Source: Lachnospiraceae bacterium
GTDB taxonomy: Bacteria; Bacillota; Clostridia; Lachnospirales; Lachnospiraceae
Assembly (NCBI GenBank): GCA_017472605.1
Contig: JAFUPV010000006.1
Location: 186,001 to 250,000 of the forward strand
Direction of reading: 5' to 3'
Length of the DNA: 64,000 bases
The translations under genes were made by a program, and so were the position numbers. Shown here in pieces: positions 9,907-18,397 of the stretch. The stretch's first letter is position 1. Every line of letters starts with the position of its first letter. The notes under the pieces were generated by a model. It saw only the letters and a program-made list of their open reading frames with translations. It searched no databases and was not told where the DNA came from.

Positions 9907-11301
9907 TTAATTCTGTACACCGTTGCTTAAATACTCATGAATACCCTTTGCAGCAGCTTTTCCGGCACCCATTGCCAGAATTACGGTCGCAGCTCCGGTT
10001 ACCGCATCTCCGCCTGCATAAACTCCGGTTTTTGATGTCTTTCCATCTGCTTCATCTGCAACGATACAGTGCCATTTATTTGTTTCAAGTCCTTTTGTTG
10101 TGGTGTAGATCAGCGGGTTTGGAGAGGTTCCAAGTGCCATGATCACAGTATCGACATCCAGAGTAAACTCAGAATCCTTTTTCACAACAGGACGTCTTCT
10201 TCCGGACTCATCCGGCTCACCCAGTTCCATTTCCACGCAGGTCATACCGGTTACCCAGCCCTTTTCGTCGGAAAGAATCCTGGTCGGATTGGTCAGAAGC
10301 TTGAAGATAATGCCTTCTTCTTTTGCGTGATGAACTTCCTCCACACGAGCCGGAAGCTCCGCTTCACTACGACGGTATACAATATAAGTCTGAGCGCCGA
10401 GACGAAGCGCGGTTCTAGCCGCATCCATTGCAACGTTTCCGCCGCCAACAACTGCAACCTTTTTGCCGCGGAAGATTGGTGTGTCATAGTCCTCGCGGAA
10501 GGCTTTCATCAGATTGTTTCTGGTCAAGAACTCGTTGGCGGAGAAGACACCGTTTGCGTTTTCACCCGGGATTCCCATGAACTTCGGAAGACCTGCACCG
10601 GAGCCGATGAAGACTGCCTCAAATCCTTCGTCTTCGATCAGCTGATCGATGGAAACAGACTTGCCGATGACAACATTACACTCAATTTTTACGCCAAGCT
10701 TGCGGATGTTTTCGATTTCAGGCTGTACAACCTTTTCCTTCGGAAGACGGAATTCCGGAATTCCATAGGTCAGAACACCGCCCGGCTCATGGAGCGCTTC
10801 AAAGATGGTAACGTCATATCCAAGCTTTGCCAGATCTCCTGCACAGGTCAGTCCTGCGGGACCGGAACCGATGACAGCTACCTTCTTTCCGTTCATTTCA
10901 GCCGTTTTCTTTGGAGAATATCCATTTTCTCTTGCATAGTCAGCAACAAACCGCTCAAGCTTTCCGATGGATACCGGCTCTCCCTTAATTCCGCGGATAC
11001 ACTTGCCTTCGCACTGGCTTTCCTGAGGACATACACGTCCACAGACTGCCGGAAGCGCAGATGCTTCTGCGATCACGTCAGCAGCCTCAAAAATTTTTCC
11101 TTCCTTAACCTTGGAAACAAATCCGGGAATATCAATGGCTACCGGGCAGCCCTGTACACATTTCGCGTTTTTGCAGTTAATGCAGCGGGAAGCCTCTTCC
11201 ATTGCCTCTTCCATGTTATAGCCGTAACATACTTCTTCAAAATTTTTCGCACGTACAGCAGGTTCCTGCTCACGAACCGGAACTTTCTTTAATACATCCA
11301 T
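9907..11301 (-). CDS. nfnB: NfnB: large subunit of NADH-dependent ferredoxin:NADP+ oxidoreductase (GltA-like)
   Basis: A 464-residue flavoprotein often annotated as NADPH-dependent glutamate synthase small chain (GltA). The N-terminal Cys motifs (CINCKNAKCVQGCP, CGRVCPQESQCEGKC) bind two 4Fe-4S clusters. VIGSGPAGLTCAG binds FAD, and VVGGGNVAMDAARTA binds NADP(H). Because an NfnA-type partner is encoded directly upstream with a one-base stop/start overlap (TAATG), and no glutamate synthase large chain is nearby, NfnB is the better call. With NfnA it couples ferredoxin and NADH oxidation to NADP+ reduction by flavin-based bifurcation. Assignment is by family and context. Confidence 0.87.
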   Translation of the reverse strand: MDVLKKVPVREQEPAVRAKNFEEVCYGYNMEEAMEEASRCINCKNAKCVQGCPVAIDIPGFVSKVKEGKIFEAADVIAEASALPAVCGRVCPQESQCEGKCIRGIKGEPVSIGKLERFVADYARENGYSPKKTAEMNGKKVAVIGSGPAGLTCAGDLAKLGYDVTIFEALHEPGGVLTYGIPEFRLPKEKVVQPEIENIRKLGVKIECNVVIGKSVSIDQLIEDEGFEAVFIGSGAGLPKFMGIPGENANGVFSANEFLTRNNLMKAFREDYDTPIFRGKKVAVVGGGNVAMDAARTALRLGAQTYIVYRRSEAELPARVEEVHHAKEEGIIFKLLTNPTRILSDEKGWVTGMTCVEMELGEPDESGRRRPVVKKDSEFTLDVDTVIMALGTSPNPLIYTTTKGLETNKWHCIVADEADGKTSKTGVYAGGDAVTGAATVILAMGAGKAAAKGIHEYLSNGVQN

Positions 11302-12188
11302 TACTCGTCACCTCCGCAGTGTCCACAGCCGCCATGGTGGGTTGCACCTTCCTGTACCTTAAGCATTGCTCTGCCCTCGTCGGTACGGTACAGCTGCTGT
11401 CTTGTCATCGCCTGATCCCAGTCAACACCGTGTCCGTCAAATTCCGGACCGTCAACACATGCAAATTTAATTTCGTTGTTTACGGTTACACGACAGCCGC
11501 CGCACATTCCTGTACCGTCAATCATGATCGGATTCAGGCTGACAATTGTCGGGATTTCAAGCTGCTTCGTCAGTTTGCAGACAAACTTCATCATGATCAT
11601 CGGACCAATTGCAACACAGATGTCATAACGGTTTCCAGCATCATAAAGATCCTGAATTACCTGTGTTACCATGCCCTTGCGCTCGTAGCTTCCGTCATCG
11701 GTAGTGATGTAGAGATTTCCGGAAACAGAACGCATCTCTTCTTCAAGAAGAATCAGATCCTTTGTTTTTGCACCGACAATTACATCAACATCAATGCCGT
11801 GTTCGTGCATCCACTTAACCTGCGGATAAACAGGAGCAGTACCTACACCGCCTGCAACAAAGAGGTATTTTCTGTTCTTTACTTCATCAATCGGCTCACT
11901 GACAAACTCGGAGGCAACTCCCAGCGGTCCGACAAAATCACGGAAGGAATCTCCTGCTTTCAGGAAAGACATCTTCTTTGTAGAAGCGCCTACAATCTGG
12001 AAAACAATGGTAATGGTTCCCTTTTCTCTGTCATAATCACATATTGTTAACGGGATTCTCTCGCCTACCTCATCAATCTTTGCAATAATGAACTGACCCG
12101 GCTGACAGTATTTTGCCACGCGGGGAGCTTCTACGTCCATCAGAAAGATGTTATCGGCAAGCTGTTCTGCTTTTAAAATCTGATACAT
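11301..12188 (-). CDS. nfnA: NfnA: small subunit of NADH-dependent ferredoxin:NADP+ oxidoreductase
   Basis: A 295-residue protein of the ferredoxin-NADP reductase / dihydroorotate dehydrogenase electron-transfer-subunit type, also annotated as sulfide dehydrogenase subunit. It has RIPLTICDYD in the FAD-binding barrel and GGVGTAPVYPQ in the nucleotide domain. A 2Fe-2S cluster region follows, with Cys in GMCGGCRV and FACVDGPEFDG. The C-terminal tail HHGGCGHCGG carries extra Cys and His. A strong CAGGAGG precedes the ATG. It pairs with NfnB downstream to supply NADPH in the cytoplasm. Confidence 0.87.
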   Translation of the reverse strand: MYQILKAEQLADNIFLMDVEAPRVAKYCQPGQFIIAKIDEVGERIPLTICDYDREKGTITIVFQIVGASTKKMSFLKAGDSFRDFVGPLGVASEFVSEPIDEVKNRKYLFVAGGVGTAPVYPQVKWMHEHGIDVDVIVGAKTKDLILLEEEMRSVSGNLYITTDDGSYERKGMVTQVIQDLYDAGNRYDICVAIGPMIMMKFVCKLTKQLEIPTIVSLNPIMIDGTGMCGGCRVTVNNEIKFACVDGPEFDGHGVDWDQAMTRQQLYRTDEGRAMLKVQEGATHHGGCGHCGGDE

Positions 12189-12227
12189 CTGGCTTTTCCT
12201 CCTGATATGCTGTGTTACATCAAAGTA

Positions 12228-12256
12228 ATTTTACAACTTTTTTCTACAAGAATCAA
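12228..12256 (-). promoter_or_regulatory. Promoter of nfnAB
   Basis: TTGATT (12251-12256), 17-base spacer, TAAAAT (12228-12233) on the minus strand, about 40 bases before the nfnA start. The spacing is ideal for sigma-A. Confidence 0.7.
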
Positions 12257-12261
12257 CCCTT

Positions 12262-12279
12262 TTGACGAATTCTTAACAA
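12262..12279 (-). promoter_or_regulatory. Possible Rex-like operator upstream of nfnAB
   Basis: Minus-strand TTGTTAAGAATTCGTCAA has one perfect half (TTGTTAA) of the Rex consensus TTGTTAANNNNTTAACAA and a degraded second half. It lies immediately upstream of the nfnAB -35 box. It overlaps a wider hairpin-forming repeat at 12265-12295. Only suggestive. Confidence 0.25.
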
Positions 12280-12308
12280 TCTGTAAGCAATTCGTTCTTT
12301 TTACGGAA

Positions 12309-12617
12309 TCATTCGCTTTTGATTTCTTCCAATGTCATTCTGGAAAGTCCGGGAATCGGAATCCGGCATTCGAGAATTCCGGCAGCATTGGCTTTTTTTA
12401 TTCCCTCTTCTCTGTCATTGATCCGGACAAGAAACTGACTGAACGGATCCCGGGCTGTCAGGGTCAGTTTAATCGCGAAGATTTCCTGAGAAGGATTGTT
12501 GAAACGGGCGTATATTCTGCCGTCATTTCCCTTCTGGATCAGATGGGTACGGTTTTTGGCAAGAACCTCGCCATTATTACCGGACATGGTGTTTAAAACG
12601 ATCGTACGGTCTTTCAT
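12309..12617 (-). CDS. Hypothetical protein, 102 aa, downstream of ssrA
   Basis: I do not recognise this protein. It is predicted soluble, with no signal peptide, membrane segment or Cys. The sequence alternates short hydrophobic stretches (IFAIKLTLTA, FLVRIND), suggesting a small beta-rich fold, and ends in a charged helix (MTLEEIKSE). The start is supported by a textbook CAGGAGG seven bases before the ATG. It lies just after the tmRNA terminator and before the nfnAB promoter. No separate promoter is obvious, so it may depend on readthrough from ssrA. A 129-codon frame on the opposite strand lacks such a ribosome site and is treated as a shadow. Confidence 0.6.
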   Translation of the reverse strand: MKDRTIVLNTMSGNNGEVLAKNRTHLIQKGNDGRIYARFNNPSQEIFAIKLTLTARDPFSQFLVRINDREEGIKKANAAGILECRIPIPGLSRMTLEEIKSE

Positions 12618-12651
12618 TGAATCCTCCTGTTCTGGAACTTCTTTTGCAGAG

Positions 12652-12683
12652 TAAAAAAGCTGCCTGTACGTGCAGGCAGCTTC
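12652..12683 (-). terminator. Terminator of ssrA
   Basis: Stem AAGCTGCCTG / CAGGCAGCTT with a six-base loop, followed by TTTT on the minus strand, about 13 bases after the tmRNA 3' end. Classic intrinsic terminator. Confidence 0.88.
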
Positions 12684-12695
12684 CTCCTCTGGTAA

Positions 12696-13038
12696 TGGAG
12701 CTGAGGGGAATCGAACCCCTGTCCGAAAGCCTATTCACCAAAGCTTCTTCCATCACAGTTGCTCTACATTGATTCCCCCAAGACAGCGCCGAACAACAGG
12801 CTCCATCTCTCGGTAGCTTCATTCATCTCTTACTGCCGCAAAGCTTTGGCAGCAAGGTGCCCCGCAAAAATGATGCCGGGATCTTAAGCAGCAGGTGACT
12901 TAAGGCCGACAGCTGCCATTAGGCAGCGTATGCTAAATTATCGTTAGCGTTTAATTTTAATTTCCGACTTTTTACGTGGATCCGGACCACGGATGGCTAC
13001 TCTGACTTCAAAACCCCCGTCGAAACCAGTACAACCCC
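12696..13038 (-). ncRNA. ssrA: Transfer-messenger RNA (tmRNA)
   Basis: Rescues stalled ribosomes and tags their products. The 5' end GGGGTTG pairs with 3' CAGCTCC to close the alanine-type acceptor stem. Just inside are the conserved TGGTTTCGACGGGGG and the T-arm GGTTCGATTCCCC. The tag frame at 12919-12948 reads ANDNLAYAA then TAA, typical in ending -AA for ClpXP recognition. The 3' CCA is not encoded (CTCCATT), so it must be added after transcription. Its protein partner SmpB is encoded about 2.2 kb upstream in the same orientation, with proBA in between. It has its own consensus promoter. Confidence 0.96.
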
Positions 13039-13072
13039 TGAAAAAAGAGTGCTGGTGCTAACGAGCGATTCT

Positions 13073-13101
13073 ATTATAGCGGAATGCAGCTCTGTTGTCA
13101 A
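13073..13101 (-). promoter_or_regulatory. Promoter of ssrA
   Basis: Perfect consensus on the minus strand: TTGACA (13096-13101), 17-base spacer, TATAAT (13073-13078). The tmRNA 5' end is 35 bases downstream of the -10, leaving a short precursor leader for 5' processing. The -35 is only six bases from the proA stop codon. Confidence 0.9.
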
Positions 13102-13106
13102 GACTT

Positions 13107-14351
13107 TTATCGGATCTGACCAGTACCGTAAATCACATATTTATAGGAAGTCAGTTCCTTCAGTCCCATTGGTCCTCTCGCATGAAGCTTCTGCGTGCTG
13201 ATACCAATTTCAGCACCAAAGCCAAACTCAAATCCGTCCGTGAATCGTGTGGATGCATTAACATAGACACAGGCAGCATCCACTTCGTTCAGAAAACGTT
13301 CCGCTGTTTCTTTGTTCTCTGTAATGATGCTTTCCGAATGCTTTGTATTGTACCGGTTGATGTGGTCGATTGCTTCGGAAACATCACTTACAGTTTTCAT
13401 CGAAACGATATAGTCCAGATATTCGGTTCCATAATCTTCTTCCGTTGCTTCTGCCGCTTCCGGAAGATAGGCACGGATTCCCTCGTCCGCACGCATTTCA
13501 ACCTGCTTTGTTTTCAGTGCGGCGGCAAGCTTCGGAAGAAGCGCTTCTCTCACGTCCTGATGAATGACAAGTGATTCACATGCATTGCAGACGCCGATCC
13601 GCTGTGTTTTAGCATTCATGATCACCGATACTGCCATGTCTGTATCTGCTTCTTTATCGACATAAATATGGCAGTTTCCGGTTCCTGTTTCAATAACAGG
13701 GATCCGGCTGTTCTCCTTGACGGCGCGGATCAGTCCGGCGCTGCCGCGCGGGATCAGAACATCGATAAAATCATCCAGCTTCATCAAAGCTGCTGTAACA
13801 CTGCGGTCTGTGTCGGCAATCATCTGAATGGCATCAGCTGTAATTCCGGATGTCTCCAGGGCATTTCGAATCGTATCGGCGATTGCCAGGTTGGAATGGA
13901 TCGCATCGCTTCCGCCTTTCAGAATCACAGCATTTCCAGTCTTAAAGCAGAGTCCAAACGCATCTGCCGTTACATTGGGACGTGATTCGTAAATAATGCC
14001 GATCACACCAAGGGGAACACGGCGTTTTTGAAGAATAAGTCCATTTGGGCGTTCAAAGGTTTCCATTACTTCTCCGATTGGATCCTCCAGCAGGACAATC
14101 TGACGAAGACCTTCTGCCATCGCTTCAATCCGCTCGTTTGTCAGACGGAGGCGATCCAGCAGTCCCGGGTGCATACCGGCAGCTTCTCCTGCTTCCAGAT
14201 CTCTGGCATTCTGAGCCAGGATTTCCGCGGAATTTGCGCAAAGAGCATCCGCAGCTGCGCGTAACGCCTGGTTTTTCGTTTCCGTCGTAAGCTTCTGCAG
14301 CCCAAAAGCTGCGGTACGTGCTTTTTTTCCCATTTCCTGTAAATTTGTCAT
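13107..14351 (-). CDS. proA: Gamma-glutamyl phosphate reductase ProA
   Basis: Second step of proline synthesis: NADPH reduction of gamma-glutamyl phosphate to glutamate semialdehyde. The 414-residue aldehyde-dehydrogenase-fold protein has [32 protein letters not shown], the [11 protein letters not shown] region and the catalytic Cys in [12 protein letters not shown]. The ATG is preceded by GGAGGCGTGAC. It follows proB by 24 bases. Its location between smpB and ssrA is unusual. Confidence 0.95.
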   Translation of the reverse strand: MTNLQEMGKKARTAAFGLQKLTTETKNQALRAAADALCANSAEILAQNARDLEAGEAAGMHPGLLDRLRLTNERIEAMAEGLRQIVLLEDPIGEVMETFERPNGLILQKRRVPLGVIGIIYESRPNVTADAFGLCFKTGNAVILKGGSDAIHSNLAIADTIRNALETSGITADAIQMIADTDRSVTAALMKLDDFIDVLIPRGSAGLIRAVKENSRIPVIETGTGNCHIYVDKEADTDMAVSVIMNAKTQRIGVCNACESLVIHQDVREALLPKLAAALKTKQVEMRADEGIRAYLPEAAEATEEDYGTEYLDYIVSMKTVSDVSEAIDHINRYNTKHSESIITENKETAERFLNEVDAACVYVNASTRFTDGFEFGFGAEIGISTQKLHARGPMGLKELTSYKYVIYGTGQIR

Positions 14352-14375
14352 GTCACGCCTCCTGTAAACCGTGAA

Positions 14376-15242
14376 TCAGGTTTTATGTAATTGCTGAACA
14401 AACAGCGGAAGATCAAAAGAAGGATCCGGATTGGCCAGAAAGAGGGTTCCGATGTTCTCGCCTTCTACGATCTGATGGATTACGCCGATATCTTTGCTGT
14501 TTGCAATGATCATATCCAGATTAGAGCTGGTGGCAATCTTCGCTGCAATCATTTTTGTATTCATGCCGCCGGTTCCCACACCGCTTCCTGTACTGGCTTT
14601 GCCCATTCCCATGTGCGCTTCTGTCAGCCGGTCAACCTGTTCGATAAACTGTGCATCCGGATTTTTGCGCGGATCATCGGTATAAAGTCCGTCGATATCA
14701 GAAAGAAGAATCAGAAGATCTGCATTGACAAGGGCTGCAACGATGGCAGACAGGGTATCATTGTCACCAATTTCAATCTCATAAGTTGCAACCGTATCGT
14801 TTTCATTTACGACTGGAATGACGCCAAGACGGAGAAGCTCTGAAAACGTATTGTGTGCATTATATCGGTTTAGATTGTCTACAATGGTATTTTTTGTCAT
14901 CAGAATCTGAGCAGCCACCTGATTGTATTCCGCAAACAGTTTCTGATACGTCATCATCAGGCGGGCCTGACCAATGGCGGAACAGGCCTGTTTCAAAGCC
15001 AGATTATCCGCGCCGTTTGTCTTCAGCGATTCCAGATGAACGGCCTTTTTTCCGGCTGCGATGGCACCGGAAGTTACAAGCACCACATCTTTTCCCTGGT
15101 TTCTGAGATCGCAGAGCTGGCGAACCAGCCGCTCCATTTTCATGTAATCAAGTTCACCTGTCTGCGGATGCTGCAGTGAGGAGGAACCGATCTTGACTAC
15201 GATTCGCTTTTTATTCTTTAGTAATTCTCGATACTGATTCAT
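14376..15242 (-). CDS. proB: Glutamate 5-kinase ProB (short form without PUA domain)
   Basis: Phosphorylates glutamate to gamma-glutamyl phosphate for ProA. The amino-acid-kinase fold starts KKRIVVKIGSSSL and shows LVTSGAIAAGKKA, PVVNENDTVA and TGSGVGTGGMNTKMIAA. The 288-residue length covers only the kinase domain; the C-terminal PUA domain of the enterobacterial enzyme is absent. The frame continues 48 codons upstream, but the ATG at 15240-15242 (MNQYRELL, with GGGGAAG upstream) is the sensible start because the extension would run into smpB. It probably shares a transcript with rnr-smpB, since no terminator lies between. Confidence 0.93.
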   Translation of the reverse strand: MNQYRELLKNKKRIVVKIGSSSLQHPQTGELDYMKMERLVRQLCDLRNQGKDVVLVTSGAIAAGKKAVHLESLKTNGADNLALKQACSAIGQARLMMTYQKLFAEYNQVAAQILMTKNTIVDNLNRYNAHNTFSELLRLGVIPVVNENDTVATYEIEIGDNDTLSAIVAALVNADLLILLSDIDGLYTDDPRKNPDAQFIEQVDRLTEAHMGMGKASTGSGVGTGGMNTKMIAAKIATSSNLDMIIANSKDIGVIHQIVEGENIGTLFLANPDPSFDLPLFVQQLHKT

Positions 15243-15288
15243 CTTGCTGTCTTCCCCGTTGTTTTGTTTTTTTCTGCACTGATTCCAA

Positions 15289-15753
15289 TCAGATATTCTG
15301 GATCTTAAATTCACGCTCGGTTTCGCGGCGCAGATCTTTTTTCGCAATATCTTCTCTCTTATCGTAGACCTTTTTGCCGCGCGCAAGCGCGATTTCTACT
15401 TTTACGAGACTTCCTTTGAAATAGATCTGCAGCGGAACAATGGTATATCCTTTCTGCTCCGCTTTGCCAATCAGCTTGTTGATCTCATAGCGGTGCATCA
15501 GAAGCTTTCGCGCGCGCATCGGATCCTTATTGAAAATATTTCCTTTTTCATAGGGACTGATATGCATATTGTAGATAATCACTTCGCCTTTGTCAATGTG
15601 AATAAATGATTCTTTCAGGCTGCATTTACCCATGCGAAGGGATTTCACTTCTGTTCCGGCAAGTGAGATTCCCGCCTCAAAGGTATCTTCGATAAAATAA
15701 TCATGATACGCCTTTTTGTTGTTGGCGATCAGTTTTCTGCTTTCCTTACCCAT
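15289..15753 (-). CDS. smpB: SsrA-binding protein SmpB
   Basis: A 154-residue tmRNA partner that binds the tRNA-like domain and places it in the ribosomal A site. It has the canonical [20 protein letters not shown] start, [10 protein letters not shown], and the basic C-terminal tail ([18 protein letters not shown]) that probes the empty mRNA channel. Start GAGGTTACG-ATG. It follows rnr by 12 bases. RNase R, SmpB and tmRNA act together in trans-translation and decay of stalled messages. Confidence 0.97.
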   Translation of the reverse strand: MGKESRKLIANNKKAYHDYFIEDTFEAGISLAGTEVKSLRMGKCSLKESFIHIDKGEVIIYNMHISPYEKGNIFNKDPMRARKLLMHRYEINKLIGKAEQKGYTIVPLQIYFKGSLVKVEIALARGKKVYDKREDIAKKDLRRETEREFKIQNI

Positions 15754-15765
15754 CGTAACCTCTTT

Positions 15766-17901
15766 CTAATCAAAACTGGGCTCTACAAGAAAATCAATGG
15801 TTTTCATTTCCAGATCAACATCATTCACGATGACACGAACCTGCTGACCAAGACTGTAGGTTCTGCCTGTCATTTCCCCAATCAGCTGATACTTTTCTTC
15901 CTGATAGACAAAATAATCATCAAACAGGTTGCTGATATGAACCATTCCTTCCACCGTATTCGGCAGCTCAACATAAAAGCCATGAGCTGTCACACCGGAA
16001 ATAACACCATCAAAACTTTTCCCGATAAAGCGTTTCATATACTGTGCTTTTTTCCGTTTTTCCACTTCACGCTCCGCTTCCTGCGCACGTCGTTCCGTCT
16101 GGCTGGACTGCTCACATACTGTGCCAAGGATTCCGTTGTAATGTTCCTGTCTGCGGTCGGAAAGACCTCCATGGAGGTTTTCCTTAATGATCCGATGGAT
16201 CTGAAGATCCGGATAGCGGCGGATCGGAGAAGTAAAATGGCTGTAATACTTGGCGGACAGTCCAAAATGACCTTCATTATTTGGAGAATATCTTGCCTGA
16301 CGCATGGAGCGCAGCATGATCCGGCTGATCAGCGGTTCTGTCTCTGCCCCGTCAATCTTTTCAAGCAGCTTCTGAAGCTCCTTCGGGTAGATTTCTCCGT
16401 TGCTCAGATGGAGAGAATAGCCGAAATTATTGATAAATGCGGCAAAACTCCGAATCCGTTCCGGGTCCGGTTTTTCATGGATCCGATATACAAAAGGAAG
16501 ATCCAGCCAGAAATACTCTTCTGCAATGGTTTCATTGGCAAGCAGCATGAAATCTTCAATCAGCTTTGTAGCCACATTTCTGTCATAGGGCTTTATCTCT
16601 GTCGGGCGTCCCCTGTCGTCGAGAATGATTTTCGCCTCCGGGAAATCAAAATCAATGGCGCCTCTGGAAAAACGGCGTTTTCTCAGAATTGCAGACAGCT
16701 CTTTCATCTGTTCAAATGCCGGAAGCATATCTTCATAGGCTCGCTGATCTTCTTCCTTCGGATCGGTCAGCAGCGAGGCAACAACGGTATATGTCATCCG
16801 GTGGTTTACACGGATGACCGTTTCTGCAATCTGGTGAGAGATTACATTTCCCTTTTCATCCACATCCATCAGACAACTGAGTGCCAGGCGGTCACAGCCT
16901 GCATTCAGGGAACAGATTCCGTTGGACAGCTTCTTTGGCAGCATCGGGATGACACGGTCAATCAAATACACACTGGTACCGCGTTTTTTTGCTTCCTCAT
17001 CCAATGGAGAATTCTCTTTTACATAGTGGGACACATCCGCAATGTGAACTCCAAGATGATAGATTCCATCCGCATAGGAAATCGTAATGGCATCGTCAAG
17101 ATCTTTCGCGTCTTCTCCGTCAATTGTTACGGTCGGCAGGCTGCGAAGATCGATCCTTCCTTTCCTTTCATTTTCGGAAACTTCATTGGGAATGGTTTCC
17201 AGCTGTTGGTCCACATCGCCTGGAAACTCCATCGGAATCTCAAAGGCCTTCGCAATTGCCAGAATATCAGTTCCCGGATCATGGATGCTGCCAAGGATTT
17301 CGGTAATGGTTCCTTCCGGATTTTTATGTCCGTTTCCGTAGGAAGTCAGTTTGACAATGACTTTATCTCCGTGCCGGGCATTCATGCTGTTTTGCAGCTC
17401 GACAAAAATGTCCTGCTGGATTCGCTTGTTATCCGGAATCACGAAGCCAAAGTTTTTATTTTTCTGAAACGTTCCGACAACCTGGACGACACTGTGGTTC
17501 AGAATTTTCAGAATCCGTCCTTCTTCACGCTTCTTTCCATTGGACAGGCTTGTTATTGCCACCAGAACCGTATCCTGATGGAGAGCTCCGTTTGTCGCTT
17601 CCGGAGGAATAAAAATATCCTGTTCCCGTCCCTCAACCTGAACAAAGCCAAAGCCTCTTGTGCTGGAAGTAAAAACGCCGGTCAGGGAAAACAACTCCGG
17701 TTTTCCGTATTTTCCATGGCTGGAAACGCCGATTTTTCCTTCCGCGACCAGCATGTCCAGTGCCGTTTTCAGTTCCTCTCGCCGCTCTTTTTCCACCTGA
17801 AGCAGAACACAGAGTTCCTTCAGTTTCATTGGTCTGTAATGCCTGTCATTCATCAGATCAACAAGCATCTGTTTCTGGCTGTCTGTTATCTCAACACTCA
17901 T
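15766..17901 (-). CDS. rnr: Ribonuclease R
   Basis: A 3'-5' exoribonuclease of 711 residues that degrades structured RNA and non-stop mRNAs with tmRNA-SmpB. The order is an N-terminal winged-helix region, cold-shock domains, an RNB catalytic domain with IDGEDAKDLDDAI (metal-binding Asp cluster), and a C-terminal S1 domain ending with a short tail. The frame extends 48 codons upstream, but ACAGGAGAAGCG before the ATG at 17899-17901 supports MSVEITDSQKQ. It lies downstream of secG beyond a terminator and upstream of smpB, the usual Firmicute order secG-rnr-smpB. Confidence 0.96.
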   Translation of the reverse strand: MSVEITDSQKQMLVDLMNDRHYRPMKLKELCVLLQVEKERREELKTALDMLVAEGKIGVSSHGKYGKPELFSLTGVFTSSTRGFGFVQVEGREQDIFIPPEATNGALHQDTVLVAITSLSNGKKREEGRILKILNHSVVQVVGTFQKNKNFGFVIPDNKRIQQDIFVELQNSMNARHGDKVIVKLTSYGNGHKNPEGTITEILGSIHDPGTDILAIAKAFEIPMEFPGDVDQQLETIPNEVSENERKGRIDLRSLPTVTIDGEDAKDLDDAITISYADGIYHLGVHIADVSHYVKENSPLDEEAKKRGTSVYLIDRVIPMLPKKLSNGICSLNAGCDRLALSCLMDVDEKGNVISHQIAETVIRVNHRMTYTVVASLLTDPKEEDQRAYEDMLPAFEQMKELSAILRKRRFSRGAIDFDFPEAKIILDDRGRPTEIKPYDRNVATKLIEDFMLLANETIAEEYFWLDLPFVYRIHEKPDPERIRSFAAFINNFGYSLHLSNGEIYPKELQKLLEKIDGAETEPLISRIMLRSMRQARYSPNNEGHFGLSAKYYSHFTSPIRRYPDLQIHRIIKENLHGGLSDRRQEHYNGILGTVCEQSSQTERRAQEAEREVEKRKKAQYMKRFIGKSFDGVISGVTAHGFYVELPNTVEGMVHISNLFDDYFVYQEEKYQLIGEMTGRTYSLGQQVRVIVNDVDLEMKTIDFLVEPSFD

Positions 17902-17934
17902 CGCTTCTCCTGTTATCATTAACGTTCTTATGAA

Positions 17935-17967
17935 GGAAAAAAGACTGTCGGTTACCGACAGTCTTTT
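17935..17967 (-). terminator. Terminator between secG and rnr
   Basis: Perfect 13-bp stem AAAAGACTGTCGG / CCGACAGTCTTTT with a three-base loop, followed by T residues on the minus strand. No clear promoter is visible between it and rnr, so rnr may rely on partial readthrough. Confidence 0.85.
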
Positions 17968-18034
17968 GTAAGATGCATGGAAACAGATCCGCTTTTTTTT
18001 CGCGCACCTGTCTGTGAACCTGTTTTGGTTCAAA

Positions 18035-18271
18035 TTAAAAACCAAGGTTCAGAATAACTGCAAGCACAAGGAAAACAATTGCAAAAATCATGGTAGCTTT
18101 CTCCAGATTTCCTTCCATTGCACGTCCTTTATTCTTTCCCCAGTAAGTCTCCGCCAGACCGGCAAGAGAACCAAGTCCTGCAGACTTACCTTCCTGCATT
18201 AATACCGTAACTGTAAGTAAAACACAATCGATCATAAAAATGATTGTAAGAATAATACGTAAAGCCTCCAT
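18035..18271 (-). CDS. secG: Preprotein translocase subunit SecG
   Basis: A 78-residue small subunit of the SecYEG channel. Two membrane helices (about residues 4-23 and 56-76) flank the conserved cytoplasmic loop LMQEGKSAGLGSLAGLAETYWGKNKG. AGGAGG precedes the ATG at 18269-18271; the longer upstream frame has no support. A good promoter lies just upstream and a terminator downstream, so this is probably a largely monocistronic unit. Confidence 0.93.
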   Translation of the reverse strand: MEALRIILTIIFMIDCVLLTVTVLMQEGKSAGLGSLAGLAETYWGKNKGRAMEGNLEKATMIFAIVFLVLAVILNLGF

Positions 18272-18299
18272 ATCCACACCTCCTATGGCTAACATAGGT

Positions 18300-18328
18300 A
18301 TGTTATCATAGAATCCGAAAAATAGCAA
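18300..18328 (-). promoter_or_regulatory. Promoter of secG
   Basis: Minus strand TTGCTA (18323-18328), 17-base spacer, TAACAT (18300-18305) with a TG extension in front of the -10. Confidence 0.65.
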
Positions 18329-18397
18329 CAGTTTTTCCAACATTTTTCACTGCCGCATCGGTCCGAACCCGGGAGACTTTATACGTTTTCCTCTCTT

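Noticed and set aside
9907-11301. Glutamate synthase small subunit (GltD/GltA)
   Set aside because: The domain is shared, but pairing with an NfnA-type partner and lack of a large synthase subunit nearby favour NfnB.
12207-12596. A 129-codon plus-strand frame opposite the 102-codon gene
   Set aside because: No ribosome site comparable to the CAGGAGG of the minus-strand gene, and it crosses the nfnAB promoter.
12577-12822. An 81-codon frame overlapping the 3' part of tmRNA
   Set aside because: It overlaps the structured RNA and its terminator and has no coding features; tmRNA explains the region.
15703-17922. A 739-codon open frame on the plus strand
   Set aside because: It lies wholly opposite rnr, which has full RNase R domains; the plus-strand translation has no recognisable motif, no good ribosome site and a Cys/Phe/His-rich composition typical of antisense shadows.
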